Part shown: piece by piece, positions 1-8,032 of the stretch
How positions within the stretch are numbered: the first letter of the stretch is position 1
How the letters are laid out: every line of letters begins with the position of its first letter
NCBI RefSeq assembly: GCF_013214165.1
Contig: NZ_JABSSM010000045.1
Coordinates: forward strand, 1-34,866
Source: Shewanella sp.
Lineage (GTDB): Bacteria; Pseudomonadota; Gammaproteobacteria; Enterobacterales; Shewanellaceae
Length of the DNA: 34,866 bases
Direction: 5' to 3'
Notes under the pieces: generated by a model
Database searches by the model: none
What the model saw: the letters and a program-made list of their open reading frames with translations, nothing else
Told to the model about the DNA's origin: nothing
Translations under genes and position numbers: made by a program

Positions 1-1
1 G

Positions 2-76
2 CGCTTTCTTATTGCTGGCGAGTATGTAGATGTTTGGTTTGATGAGGGGTTGCTCCAAGACTCTAATCTAGATTGA
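2..76 (+). CDS. 3' end of an unidentified protein (truncated by window edge)
   Basis: The first reading frame of the window is open from base 2 and stops at TGA 74-76. It gives a 24-residue acidic C-terminus that ends ...GLLQDSNLD. It is rich in Asp and Glu and sits directly before an Rhs gene, so it could be the end of an immunity protein from a preceding Rhs cassette; that is inference from position and charge only. Too little is present to name a family. Confidence 0.45.
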   Translation, partial: RFLIAGEYVDVWFDEGLLQDSNLD

Positions 77-215
77 CTGTAGCTAGCCAAGATTTTATCG
101 TACGATGAGCCAGATTGTTTATCATAATATCTAACAACATTTGGTATATATTCCCGAATTATTATCATATTATTTTGGGACTTTATTTTTTGTGTCGCGT
201 TTGTCTCTTAGTTTG

Positions 216-1025
216 ATGTTGATGGACTCTTTTCGTTTTAAGCAACAACGAAGACAGCCAGAATATTTACTTATAGGGTTAGTCATATGCGTGGCGACCT
301 TGTTGCCGCCAATACAAGCGAACCAAGGTCAGACGGTGCGTTATCAGCATACCGATATGCTGGGTACGCCAGTTATGGAAACCGATGAGTCAGGCTATGT
401 GATCAGTCGCAGTGTGTATGAGCCCTTTGGTAAACGCCTCGGCGGTGAGAAGGCGGGTCTAGGCTTTACCGGGCATCTGCAAGATGAAGATCTGGGTTTG
501 ACCTATATGCAGGCCAGGTACTATGATCCGCTGATAGGACGGTTTTACTCGAATGATCCGGTTGGGTTTAGGGATGTGCACAGCTTTAATCGGTATGCTT
601 ATGGGAATAATAATCCTTACAAATACGTAGACCCTGATGGAAAACTACCTGTTGTTCCAGTAATAATTGCTGTCGCAAAAGTTGCTCATAAGGCTTATAA
701 AGTCTATAAATCGAATAAACGTATTCAGACAGTCTTGAAAAATAAGCAATCTACAGGGAAAAAAGGTAACCATGCATCTACAAATGGAAGCAAAGACGCG
801 AATAAAGACTTCAAAACCCTCACTAAAGGAAGTGATGTTAAGACCTATGAAAATGGAACAAAAGTAGGTAAAACCCCAGATGGAAGAACTGTTGATAAAC
901 ATGGTAGTTCTGGAAAGTCTGGTAAAGGTACTGATGTGAAAAAAGGCACTGAGTCAATAAAAATTAAGAATGAAAGTGGTAAACGGACTCAAACTACAAT
1001 TCGATATCTTGAGGATAAGTCATGA
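216..1025 (+). CDS. Short orphan Rhs-core protein with signal-peptide-like N-terminus and variable toxin-like C-terminal tip
   Basis: The protein has the end of an Rhs/YD-repeat core: a YQHTDMLGTP-type strand, then GFTGHLQDEDLGLTYMQARYYDP, YSNDPVGF, and the closing motif NRYAYGNNNPYKYVDPDG. After DPDG comes a tip of about 125 residues, Lys/Gly/Thr rich, ending in a strand-like KRTQTTIRY. I do not recognise the tip as a named toxin family; the DGRTV...IKIKN...TTIRY pattern loosely recalls small RNase (BECR-fold) toxins. Unlike full Rhs proteins (over 1000 aa), it has only about 70 residues before the core end, including a basic segment (KQQRR), a hydrophobic stretch (YLLIGLVICVATLLPP) and an Ala-x-Ala-like IQA site. 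It may therefore be exported by Sec. The frame is open from a TTG at 141; ATGs at 216 and 222 fit the signal peptide better, though no clear ribosome site is visible. The next gene overlaps its stop by 4 nt. Confidence 0.75.
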   Translation: MLMDSFRFKQQRRQPEYLLIGLVICVATLLPPIQANQGQTVRYQHTDMLGTPVMETDESGYVISRSVYEPFGKRLGGEKAGLGFTGHLQDEDLGLTYMQARYYDPLIGRFYSNDPVGFRDVHSFNRYAYGNNNPYKYVDPDGKLPVVPVIIAVAKVAHKAYKVYKSNKRIQTVLKNKQSTGKKGNHASTNGSKDANKDFKTLTKGSDVKTYENGTKVGKTPDGRTVDKHGSSGKSGKGTDVKKGTESIKIKNESGKRTQTTIRYLEDKS

Positions 1026-1627
1026 ACATTTTGGATGCAACGAAGGTTCATCTGATTGAGCCTTTACTAGATAAAATCAGAAATGAACTCTACAACGAGG
1101 AATTATATCCATTCCCAAAATTTTCTTTAAAAGAAGGTTTATCGGCTGTGATATGGCGTGAAACTGAAGAACCTGAGATAAATGCAAACTCATGGATAAA
1201 TATAGATAAGTTTTTTGCTTTAAAAAAAGCAAAAGAAAGTGTATCGAAGAGTAAATATTTTTATGTTGCTTGGGCTTATCGCGAGTTGGATGAGAAAAGT
1301 GAACCAATGCTAAGAACTGTAGTCGAGTTACTGTTTGATTGGGAAGATGTTGAAAACTATGAATCCTTTATAGACTATCACACAAGTCAGTTTTTCGTAT
1401 TTGATAGCAGTCTAGAGTGGTTTTTACATATAGATGATTCTGTCCTACTTGCAGGCTCGGTAGAGTTTTTATGGGATTTTTCCGATTCTCTTGGAGGAAA
1501 AGAGGTTATTTTTAAAATGTTTGATGACTATCTAGCTGATGTAGACTCGGCCAAGACCATCTGTTGGGTTAATGAAATCAAAGGTCGGTACATCGACAAT
1601 AACAACCGTGAGCTTACGGGAGTATAG
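1022..1627 (+). CDS. Candidate immunity protein for the Rhs tip (hypothetical, 201 aa)
   Basis: The start ATG overlaps the Rhs stop codon (ATGA), so the two genes are almost certainly translationally coupled. The product is 201 aa, acidic, rich in Trp, Phe, Asp and Glu, with no signal peptide or membrane segment: a cytoplasmic globular protein. Placement immediately behind a variable Rhs tip, opposite charge to that Lys-rich tip, and lack of any catalytic motif all fit an immunity protein, but I cannot match it to a named immunity family. Base composition is lower in GC than the core genes further right, as is common in toxin/immunity cassettes. The role is inferred from context only. Confidence 0.65.
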   Translation: MNILDATKVHLIEPLLDKIRNELYNEELYPFPKFSLKEGLSAVIWRETEEPEINANSWINIDKFFALKKAKESVSKSKYFYVAWAYRELDEKSEPMLRTVVELLFDWEDVENYESFIDYHTSQFFVFDSSLEWFLHIDDSVLLAGSVEFLWDFSDSLGGKEVIFKMFDDYLADVDSAKTICWVNEIKGRYIDNNNRELTGV

Positions 1628-1690
1628 CGTGACAGCACTTGAGGATGTAAACATAATTGTGTAATTACTCTTTATTTATCGCTCATCGGT

Positions 1691-1858
1691 ATGCCAGTCG
1701 GCAATATGAGCGCCCTTGTAAAATCAATGGAATGTCTTAGTGTATTGATTAATAAGGTATTTTTGTTCACCATTGTCTTTGTGATAACTTCTTTTATTTG
1801 CTACTCAAGGGATTCACAGAATAAAACGGAGAATAAAACGCCAGCGGTACAGCACTGA
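1691..1858 (+). CDS. Possible small single-pass membrane protein (50-55 aa)
   Basis: An open frame runs from ATG 1691 (or the in-frame ATG 1706) to TGA 1856-1858. The peptide has a polar N-terminus with one Lys, a hydrophobic segment of about 20 residues (VFLFTIVFVITSFICY) and a polar tail (SRDSQNKTENKTPAVQH). This inside-to-outside pattern is typical of small membrane proteins or lipoprotein-like remnants. No strong Shine-Dalgarno site is visible. It follows the Rhs/immunity pair on the same strand, 63 bp on. It could also be a chance frame in a low-GC gap; the tail contains a short direct repeat (AATAAAACG twice). Confidence 0.35.
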   Translation: MPVGNMSALVKSMECLSVLINKVFLFTIVFVITSFICYSRDSQNKTENKTPAVQH

Positions 1859-1881
1859 CGTCGATGAAAGATATGATGTCT

Positions 1882-2442
1882 TTATGGGGTTAATAAGTTG
1901 TCCGGCGCAAATACATCACGGTAAAACGTCAGTTGCTCGCCTTTCCAGTGGCATCCGCCGCGATGACCCCGTCGGATCCAAGCCACACTGCCTTTAGCGG
2001 TTGTTTCATGAGTATGATCATCGATACATGCCCACTCAAACCAGACATATTCACCATGAAACATGACGATTGGCCAGCTCATAGTGACGCCGGGTTGTGC
2101 CAGTAATGCCCACCATTGTTGCTCTCGGTTTTTTTGCTCTTCTAGGCCATAAAAAGGCCCGTCCTGACAGAAGTAAACCAGGTTCTTATGGTACTCAGCA
2201 CTTAATATTTCATCTCGTGATTGACGTAATGCCTCACAGTGAGTTGGCCACCATGCCTTGTTTTCAGCTTCTATTTGTTCGAGCGAATACTGATCATCAA
2301 TTTGAGGTAATTCGTCTTGTTTTACTGTTAAAAACAGCTCGGCTGCATCGATCATTTGCTGTGCCACTGCAGCAGAAACTCGCACGGGCGTGGAATAATC
2401 GGCAGATAAATCCTGATAATAATTAGTACGTGTTTTGGTCAT
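1882..2442 (-). CDS. Small NTF2/SnoaL-like protein, function unknown
   Basis: This 186-aa cytoplasmic protein has no signal peptide. It is unusually rich in tryptophan (nine). The C-terminal half (MSWPIVMFHGEYVWFEWACIDD, then GSVAWIRRGHRGGCHWKGEQ, FYRDVF) has the alternating strand pattern and closing 'RDVFAP' helix/strand reminiscent of NTF2-like (SnoaL) cone-shaped domains; this is pattern recognition, not a verified match. The start lies 2 nt after the glgX-like stop, and its ribosome site (GGAGAAA) is inside the end of that gene, so it is translationally coupled to the debranching enzyme. That suggests an accessory role for the carbohydrate unit, for example a small-molecule binding protein. 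Confidence 0.7.
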   Translation of the reverse strand: MTKTRTNYYQDLSADYSTPVRVSAAVAQQMIDAAELFLTVKQDELPQIDDQYSLEQIEAENKAWWPTHCEALRQSRDEILSAEYHKNLVYFCQDGPFYGLEEQKNREQQWWALLAQPGVTMSWPIVMFHGEYVWFEWACIDDHTHETTAKGSVAWIRRGHRGGCHWKGEQLTFYRDVFAPDNLLTP

Positions 2443-2444
2443 TA

Positions 2445-4595
2445 TTATTTCTCCATTAAGACCACGACTGAACGGGGTTTGACCAGATATTGGGCATTTT
2501 TAAGCTTAATATTTGGGCCCTTGAGTCTGATCGATTGTGCAACGCTTAAACTGGTATCAATCACTCTGATCCATGCTTTATTTTCTATCTGCACCGTAAA
2601 GTTAAGTGGTTCCCAATAAGTATTGATCATGACATACAAATTTTTACCGCCAACCCCCTTGCCACTGAGATGATAAGCAAAACTATGTGAGTCATAAGAC
2701 AGATCAACATCAAGACTGTTAACCCCAAACCATTGAATATCTTCCCGCCAGAATCCCGGGCGACCGATACTGACATTTTCTTTACGGAATTGTATCAATT
2801 TGCTAAAAAATTGCGTCATAGAGGCATGGGTTTTAGCCCGGTTCCAGTCTAACCAGCTGGTGTCATTATCTTGATTATAGGGGTTGTTATTGCCACCCTG
2901 AGTGTGTAGAAACTCATCACCCATTCTGAACATAGGTGCGCCATTTGATAGCATCAATAACGTGATAAAGTTTCTGGCCTGTTGTGATCTTAAGGCCTCT
3001 ATTTCAGGTGTAATATTGTCATCACCGTCATTCTCGGCTGCACCACAATTCCAGCTGTAGGGGTTTGAGCCGTCATTATTGTCTTCACCATTAGCCCAGT
3101 TACGTTTATGGTCATAAGACACTTGATCGTAGAGTGAAAAACCATCATGGGAGCTAAAATAGTTAATACTCTGGAAGGGACGATAAGCCAGGGCTAATGA
3201 ATCAGGGAACAGATCACAGCTACCGTAAATGTTACTCATCATAGTGGCCACTAAATTGGGATCACTACGGATAAATTTTTGCATACTATCACGATAACGG
3301 CCATTCCACTGCGACCAGCGAACACCGGGGAAGGCTTGCCCCAGTTGATAGCTTCCCATGTCCCAAGGTTCACCGATCAGGTGAACGCTTGATAAAACGG
3401 GATCGGCGGCAATCTGATCAAATAATGCTGGGCGGTGCGGATCTATCGAACCATCACTGGTGCGTGAAAATATTGACGCTAAATCGAAACGGAAACCATC
3501 CACGCCCATCTCTGTTACCCAATATCGCAGGCTATCGAGGATCACTCGGCGCACCGATGAGGCTTCACTATTGAATGTATTTCCCGTTCCTGAAAAATTC
3601 ATATAGGGCTCAGCTGAATTTTTAGATAATATATAATAGCTGGAATTATCTATGCCTTTATAGCTGTAGGTCGGGCCCTTGTGGTTTCCTTCACAGGTAT
3701 GGTTGTATACCACATCAAGAATGACATCAATATCGGCATCGTGCAGTGCCTGAACCATGGCTTTAAATTCTTGATGTTGACCGCATGCTGACTTAGATTC
3801 GGCATATGCCCCTTCTGGTGAGAAAAAGTTAAGTGGATTATAGCCCCAGTAGTCGCTGGCATTAGGTTCACGCTGATAGATCGGCATCAGCTCAACTGCT
3901 GTGATGCCCAATTTTTTCAGGTGATCGATTTTATCGATGACACCGGCATAAGTCCCTAGCTTACTCTGCTTAATACCCGAGTTAGCATTGCGGGTGAATC
4001 CTTTCACATGCATCTCATAAATGATCAGTTCATGGCGATGGTGGCGTTGATAAGGTAGGGCTTTAATACCGCAGGCTGCTGTCTTATTCAATAAACCTAA
4101 TGGGGCTTTACCTGCATTAGAACCGGGTAAACAGGCTGCTTCAGCATCGAAGTCAGCCGGGAAGTGGACGGCTTTTGTATAGGGGTCTAATAATATTTTA
4201 TCTTTTTGGAATGCCTGGCTCACATCACCCCGGCCCTCGATAGGCCCCTCCATGGAATAAGCATAATATTGAATGCCGTCTAATGCATTCTCATCCACCC
4301 GACAATGCCAGGTATCGTGGGTCTTATGTTGCAAATAATCTAATGTAATACTTTTGGCTGGTTGGGTTAACTCGTCTGCAGTGTAAAAAAGAAGGGTAAT
4401 TTTACTTGCTGTTTTAGAGTAAACTGCAAAATTGTAGCTGCTGGAGTCATGGTGCCAGAATACACCCAAGGGGTTAGGTTTACCCTGATTGATATCCTGC
4501 TCAGAAATAGCAGATTTAAGCAGTGATTGCTCGTCTAAAGACATAAACTCACTCGGTTCTGCTCGTTCAAATAGTTCTTTTTTTTCGATATACAT
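2445..4595 (-). CDS. glgX: Glycogen debranching enzyme, GlgX/isoamylase type (GH13)
   Basis: The enzyme hydrolyses alpha-1,6 branch linkages of glycogen or limit dextrins in the cytoplasm. At 716 aa it has the usual GlgX length. A CBM48-like N-terminal domain (about 40-140) begins with NPLGVFWHHDSSSYNFAVYS. The GH13 barrel follows: DYWGYNPLNFFSPEGAYA (248-265), region I DVVYNHT (294-300) followed by the GlgX-type GNHKGPTYSYKGIDN, nucleophile region GFRFD (D371), acid/base region LIGEPWD (E409), and region IV SSHDG (D484). The subfamily-typical NWANGEDNNDGSN segment is also present. All catalytic residues are there. A good ribosome site (AGGA, 7 nt spacing) precedes the ATG. It is not in a glgBCA operon; instead it follows the AGE-DJ-1 fusion gene by about 125 nt and is coupled to the small NTF2-like gene. 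TreX-type isoamylase is the alternative. Confidence 0.92.
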   Translation of the reverse strand: MYIEKKELFERAEPSEFMSLDEQSLLKSAISEQDINQGKPNPLGVFWHHDSSSYNFAVYSKTASKITLLFYTADELTQPAKSITLDYLQHKTHDTWHCRVDENALDGIQYYAYSMEGPIEGRGDVSQAFQKDKILLDPYTKAVHFPADFDAEAACLPGSNAGKAPLGLLNKTAACGIKALPYQRHHRHELIIYEMHVKGFTRNANSGIKQSKLGTYAGVIDKIDHLKKLGITAVELMPIYQREPNASDYWGYNPLNFFSPEGAYAESKSACGQHQEFKAMVQALHDADIDVILDVVYNHTCEGNHKGPTYSYKGIDNSSYYILSKNSAEPYMNFSGTGNTFNSEASSVRRVILDSLRYWVTEMGVDGFRFDLASIFSRTSDGSIDPHRPALFDQIAADPVLSSVHLIGEPWDMGSYQLGQAFPGVRWSQWNGRYRDSMQKFIRSDPNLVATMMSNIYGSCDLFPDSLALAYRPFQSINYFSSHDGFSLYDQVSYDHKRNWANGEDNNDGSNPYSWNCGAAENDGDDNITPEIEALRSQQARNFITLLMLSNGAPMFRMGDEFLHTQGGNNNPYNQDNDTSWLDWNRAKTHASMTQFFSKLIQFRKENVSIGRPGFWREDIQWFGVNSLDVDLSYDSHSFAYHLSGKGVGGKNLYVMINTYWEPLNFTVQIENKAWIRVIDTSLSVAQSIRLKGPNIKLKNAQYLVKPRSVVVLMEK

Positions 4596-4629
4596 GACAA
4601 TATCCTGATGAAATACGTGAGTGCCGCCC

Positions 4630-4651
4630 CCTGGTGATGATCTACACCAGG
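4630..4651 (-). other. Intercistronic hairpin between the AGE-DJ-1 gene and glgX
   Basis: CCTGGTG and CACCAGG are perfect 7-bp inverted arms with an 8-nt loop in the 126-nt gap. No T-run follows on either strand, so it is more likely an mRNA-stabilising or processing hairpin within an operon than a terminator. Confidence 0.4.
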
Positions 4652-4721
4652 AGACGAGATGAAAACGTTATGATCTGATTTAAGTTAGGACCCCAGAGAT
4701 GAGATCCCAGCTCAGCCCGGA

Positions 4722-7340
4722 TCAGACTGTCGCCACTTCCATCGCTTCAATTTCTTCCAATAAGGTTTGCATAAACACGTCAATCACCCCCGGATGTCTG
4801 CCGGTGATTAAATTTCCATCAATAAAGACTTCTGCTACTGTACGAGTTCCGTCTGCCTCCTCTATGTATTGTACTAAGCCTCCGGCATTCTCAACATCAC
4901 AAATAATGTTACTGGCACAGGTGACTTTCTTGTCTTTTAATAGAGATGGGTCGGCACAATACAGCCATAAGCTATGGCAGATGGTGCCAATTTTGACATT
5001 ACCCGTAAGAATAGACATTCTGAGGAAATCGAGTGCCGGGGCGTCGTTTTCTTTACCAGCGAAGACTTCAGTCTGGTATCTTAATCTGTCCATCGCATAA
5101 GCACCGATCAGAATAACGGCCTTGTAATCCGCAGGGTTAATATTTTCAATTTCATGTGTGACTGAAATTTTACTCTGAACCACACCTTCATCTGTGGGGT
5201 TAGAATAAAAAGTAATGGCATCTTGTCCCCAAAGGTGAGAAACAAATTCAACTTGATAACCCGCTTCTGGGTAAAACTGTGAAAAACGCTCCAGTTCAGT
5301 AAAATCAAAATGATTTTCAATGACTACGGCGATCTTACCCTTGCGGTTTACCCCGACGGTATCAGCATACTCAGGGATGTTATCACTGATAGGCTGAAGC
5401 AGTGACTGGGTATATGCTTCGATCTCTTGATTAGATGGAGTCGGCTTTTGTGAAATCATAGGCGTTAACTCGATAATAATATCACCGCCTAATTCATCAT
5501 CAGTGAGTGAGATCTGGTAGTTAAATGGATCTGCAATGGTTTTTTCAAGGCCATTTATCGTGATACCGGTAATGATCACCGATTTTGGCCCCATGAAATC
5601 AGGCAACACATTGATCGATCTGATGCCGTTATTTTCTGGCTTGAAGTGCAGGCAAGTTGATCTTTGTGATACAAAATTACTTGAGTAAATATGAGCAAGA
5701 TAGTTTAATTCAAAGGCATGATAGCCTGAAATTGCATGTCCGCCTTTATCGCCATTACTGCCGACAATCACCGGCTGACCGCTTTCAGATACGCGAAAGA
5801 AGAAACCTGAGTTATCATGATCCAGATAATACAGATTCCAGAATGCACTCATTTCTCTGGCTAATGATAAATAGTTTTCGTCTTTGGTATAACCATAAGT
5901 GACAAGATAGGCCAATAATGCTTGTTCCTGCTGCCAGAAATCTTTGGTATTCATCCAGGCAAAATCAACCCACATATCATTCTTAGGCTGACGCTCGACG
6001 GCATCAAATACACCGCCACGGATCTGATCTATACCCAGTACGGCTAGATGATCGGCCAAACGCTTAGCCATACTCATAAGCGGTTTGCTGTCTTTACCGA
6101 TAGTATCGTAGTAATTAGCCACCCGGGTCAGATTCCAGGATATTTTAAGGTTGTGACCACAGATGGCACGATCTTGCTGCCAGCGATATTCTTGATCTGG
6201 TGTCCAGTCTTGATGAAATCTTTCGTTAACATAAGGAATGCTTGGATCCGGATCTTCAAACTTAGTTACGATCAGATCGGTACATTCAAATAACATGGCT
6301 TTTAACGTATCACGCATTTCAACATATTTATTTTGGTTATCACAAATAGGCAAAGGGTCTAATGCCAGTAATACATTGACCAGGTAAGCTGGAATATGAT
6401 CACCAATAGAGTTCCAGTTCTTTTTAAGTTTATTATCACCAAGGTGGTCGGTATCACAGGTTAACGTGGCTGGATCTAGATGTGAGAAGTAACCTTTATA
6501 TTCTTTGTCATAGTAGAAGTCATTAAACATGTCAACTGTCATGCGAATATCATCGAGTGCTTCTTGATTTTGTGTAATACGGTAATACTGTGCAAGGCCC
6601 GCGAGTGCATAAATTTGCTCATAACAGGGGATCGCACCAACATCATCACCATTGAGTGAGGCGAGAATTAATTTACCCTGATCTTTTGCCGATGCCCACA
6701 TGACATGTTTACCATCATGGGTGATATATCTGAAATTTTCTCTTTGATATTCTATTCCTGATGCAGCCGCTTTACGATAACGATCATTACCTGTCATTAA
6801 ATAAGCTGAAGACAGGCCATAAATCAACCGTGATAGCGTTGCACATTCCTGCACGGTGTTTGATTTTTCTGGCATACCTGTGATGCCTATGTTGGTTTGA
6901 TATTTTGAGAAATCAAATGTTTGCTCGTTACCAAAAATATCATGCAGCCAGGTATCTGAAAAACTAGCTATTTGACGTAACCACCAGTGAGGCTGCTCAA
7001 ATATGAATTCTTTATCTTCACCTTGTAAAATGTAAATTTCTCTGGCATCAAACTGATGTTTATCACCATTTAACATAGCAATACAATTTAGCGCAATCAG
7101 GCTATCGACTTGGAGATATTTAGTGATATTACTTTGTGTATCGCCGGTATAGCCCGCAGGACTGCTAAAACGATCTAAGTTGACCCCATCAATATTCTTC
7201 AATACTGAAAATGTGACATTAGTATTGACCGTGACAGTGAAAATATCCCCTGAGCGGGTTTGTAAAGTAAAGCTGAGTGCTGCGCTATCAACCGACTTTA
7301 CCGTTCCCATTAAGCTTGTTGATTGTGTAAAAAAATTCAT
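4722..7340 (-). CDS. Large fusion: beta-rich N-domain + AGE-like (alpha/alpha)6 domain + DJ-1/PfpI domain
   Basis: Three parts are visible (residues counted from the upstream ATG at 7349). Residues 10-115 form a strand-rich domain beginning GTVKSVDSAALSFTLQTRSG, like DUF5666-type small barrels. Residues about 120-570 resemble N-acylglucosamine 2-epimerase/mannose isomerase (AGE) barrels, with AICGHNLKISWNLTRVANYY, RGGVFDAVER and TKDFWQQEQALLAYL, which supply the His, Arg and Glu positions typical of that family. A beta segment (590-650) links to a C-terminal DJ-1/PfpI domain (about 670-875) with the nucleophile elbow TICHSLW (Cys791-His792) and an N-terminal IENHFDFTE acidic strand. No signal peptide is seen, so it is probably cytoplasmic. 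AGE proteins are normally about 400 aa. The site AAGGA at 7351-7355 is 1 nt from the upstream ATG but 10 nt from the ATG at 7340, which I therefore prefer. Substrate unknown; the neighbour suggests sugar or alpha-glucan metabolism. Confidence 0.8.
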   Translation of the reverse strand: MNFFTQSTSLMGTVKSVDSAALSFTLQTRSGDIFTVTVNTNVTFSVLKNIDGVNLDRFSSPAGYTGDTQSNITKYLQVDSLIALNCIAMLNGDKHQFDAREIYILQGEDKEFIFEQPHWWLRQIASFSDTWLHDIFGNEQTFDFSKYQTNIGITGMPEKSNTVQECATLSRLIYGLSSAYLMTGNDRYRKAAASGIEYQRENFRYITHDGKHVMWASAKDQGKLILASLNGDDVGAIPCYEQIYALAGLAQYYRITQNQEALDDIRMTVDMFNDFYYDKEYKGYFSHLDPATLTCDTDHLGDNKLKKNWNSIGDHIPAYLVNVLLALDPLPICDNQNKYVEMRDTLKAMLFECTDLIVTKFEDPDPSIPYVNERFHQDWTPDQEYRWQQDRAICGHNLKISWNLTRVANYYDTIGKDSKPLMSMAKRLADHLAVLGIDQIRGGVFDAVERQPKNDMWVDFAWMNTKDFWQQEQALLAYLVTYGYTKDENYLSLAREMSAFWNLYYLDHDNSGFFFRVSESGQPVIVGSNGDKGGHAISGYHAFELNYLAHIYSSNFVSQRSTCLHFKPENNGIRSINVLPDFMGPKSVIITGITINGLEKTIADPFNYQISLTDDELGGDIIIELTPMISQKPTPSNQEIEAYTQSLLQPISDNIPEYADTVGVNRKGKIAVVIENHFDFTELERFSQFYPEAGYQVEFVSHLWGQDAITFYSNPTDEGVVQSKISVTHEIENINPADYKAVILIGAYAMDRLRYQTEVFAGKENDAPALDFLRMSILTGNVKIGTICHSLWLYCADPSLLKDKKVTCASNIICDVENAGGLVQYIEEADGTRTVAEVFIDGNLITGRHPGVIDVFMQTLLEEIEAMEVATV

Positions 7341-7349
7341 AATACTCAT

Positions 7350-8032
7350 ATCCTTGATAAATTAATGAATTGGAAAACAGCAACAGATACCATTAGATAA
7401 GCCACCAAGAAGCCACTATTACACAGTATTTATTATAACCATCAGCTACATTTTCTATAAAGCTAGATTTTGGTAACTAAAGTCGACATTTATAATTAAA
7501 GCTAACACCTTAAACATCAACCTAGATTTATTTGTTCTAGACCCGTTATTATACGGAAGCTGTATGACAACAATTGGTTTAATAGCTACTGAATGCCGGA
7601 TAGAAAATGTATAGACAGGTTAAGCAGCATTGTTCATTTTATCAAGTATATATTTTAAACACAGAGAGTGATTATCTAGAGGGGAAGTCGTATTTTAATG
7701 ATGATATTTGGCTCACGAATAGCTTAGCCTAGACTCGATAGCCATTATAAAAATCTATGTTTACCCTAGAGTTCATCATCAATGAAGTTATCTTTTTGTT
7801 ATATTGTGTTTTAATTTCAACGGAATAGAAGATATGTTGCAGCAGACCAGCTAGATGGACGTTAAAACAATCAAGCCAGTCATCTAATGATAATGTGTTA
7901 AGTGTAATAAATATTAACGGCGTATCATTTTTATTACTCTAGTTAATATTCGTTAGTTTGTATTAGCTGGTTAGTTATTATTAGTTGGTTTGTATTAGTT
8001 ATTATTAGTTATTTTTTGTCGATTTACTCATA
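7350..8032. other. AT-rich intergenic stretch without a supported gene
   Basis: About 680 bp upstream of the AGE-DJ-1 gene hold only very short frames. The DNA is visibly richer in A+T than the flanking genes and probably carries the promoter of the minus-strand carbohydrate unit near 7350-7500. It contains a direct repeat at 7956-8015, listed separately. I see no RNA gene in it. Confidence 0.5.
7956..8015. repeat. Two-copy degenerate direct repeat, about 32-bp period
   Basis: GTTTGTATTAG begins at 7956 and again at 7988, and each copy is followed by TTAGTTATTATTAGTT-like sequence. The repeat is TTAG/TTAT-rich and lies just before the decayed exported-protein ORF. There are only two copies and no spacer structure, so it is not CRISPR; replication slippage is the simplest source. 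Confidence 0.6.

Noticed and set aside
7956..8015. CRISPR-like repeats
   Set aside because: Only two degenerate copies without distinct spacers, and no cas genes.
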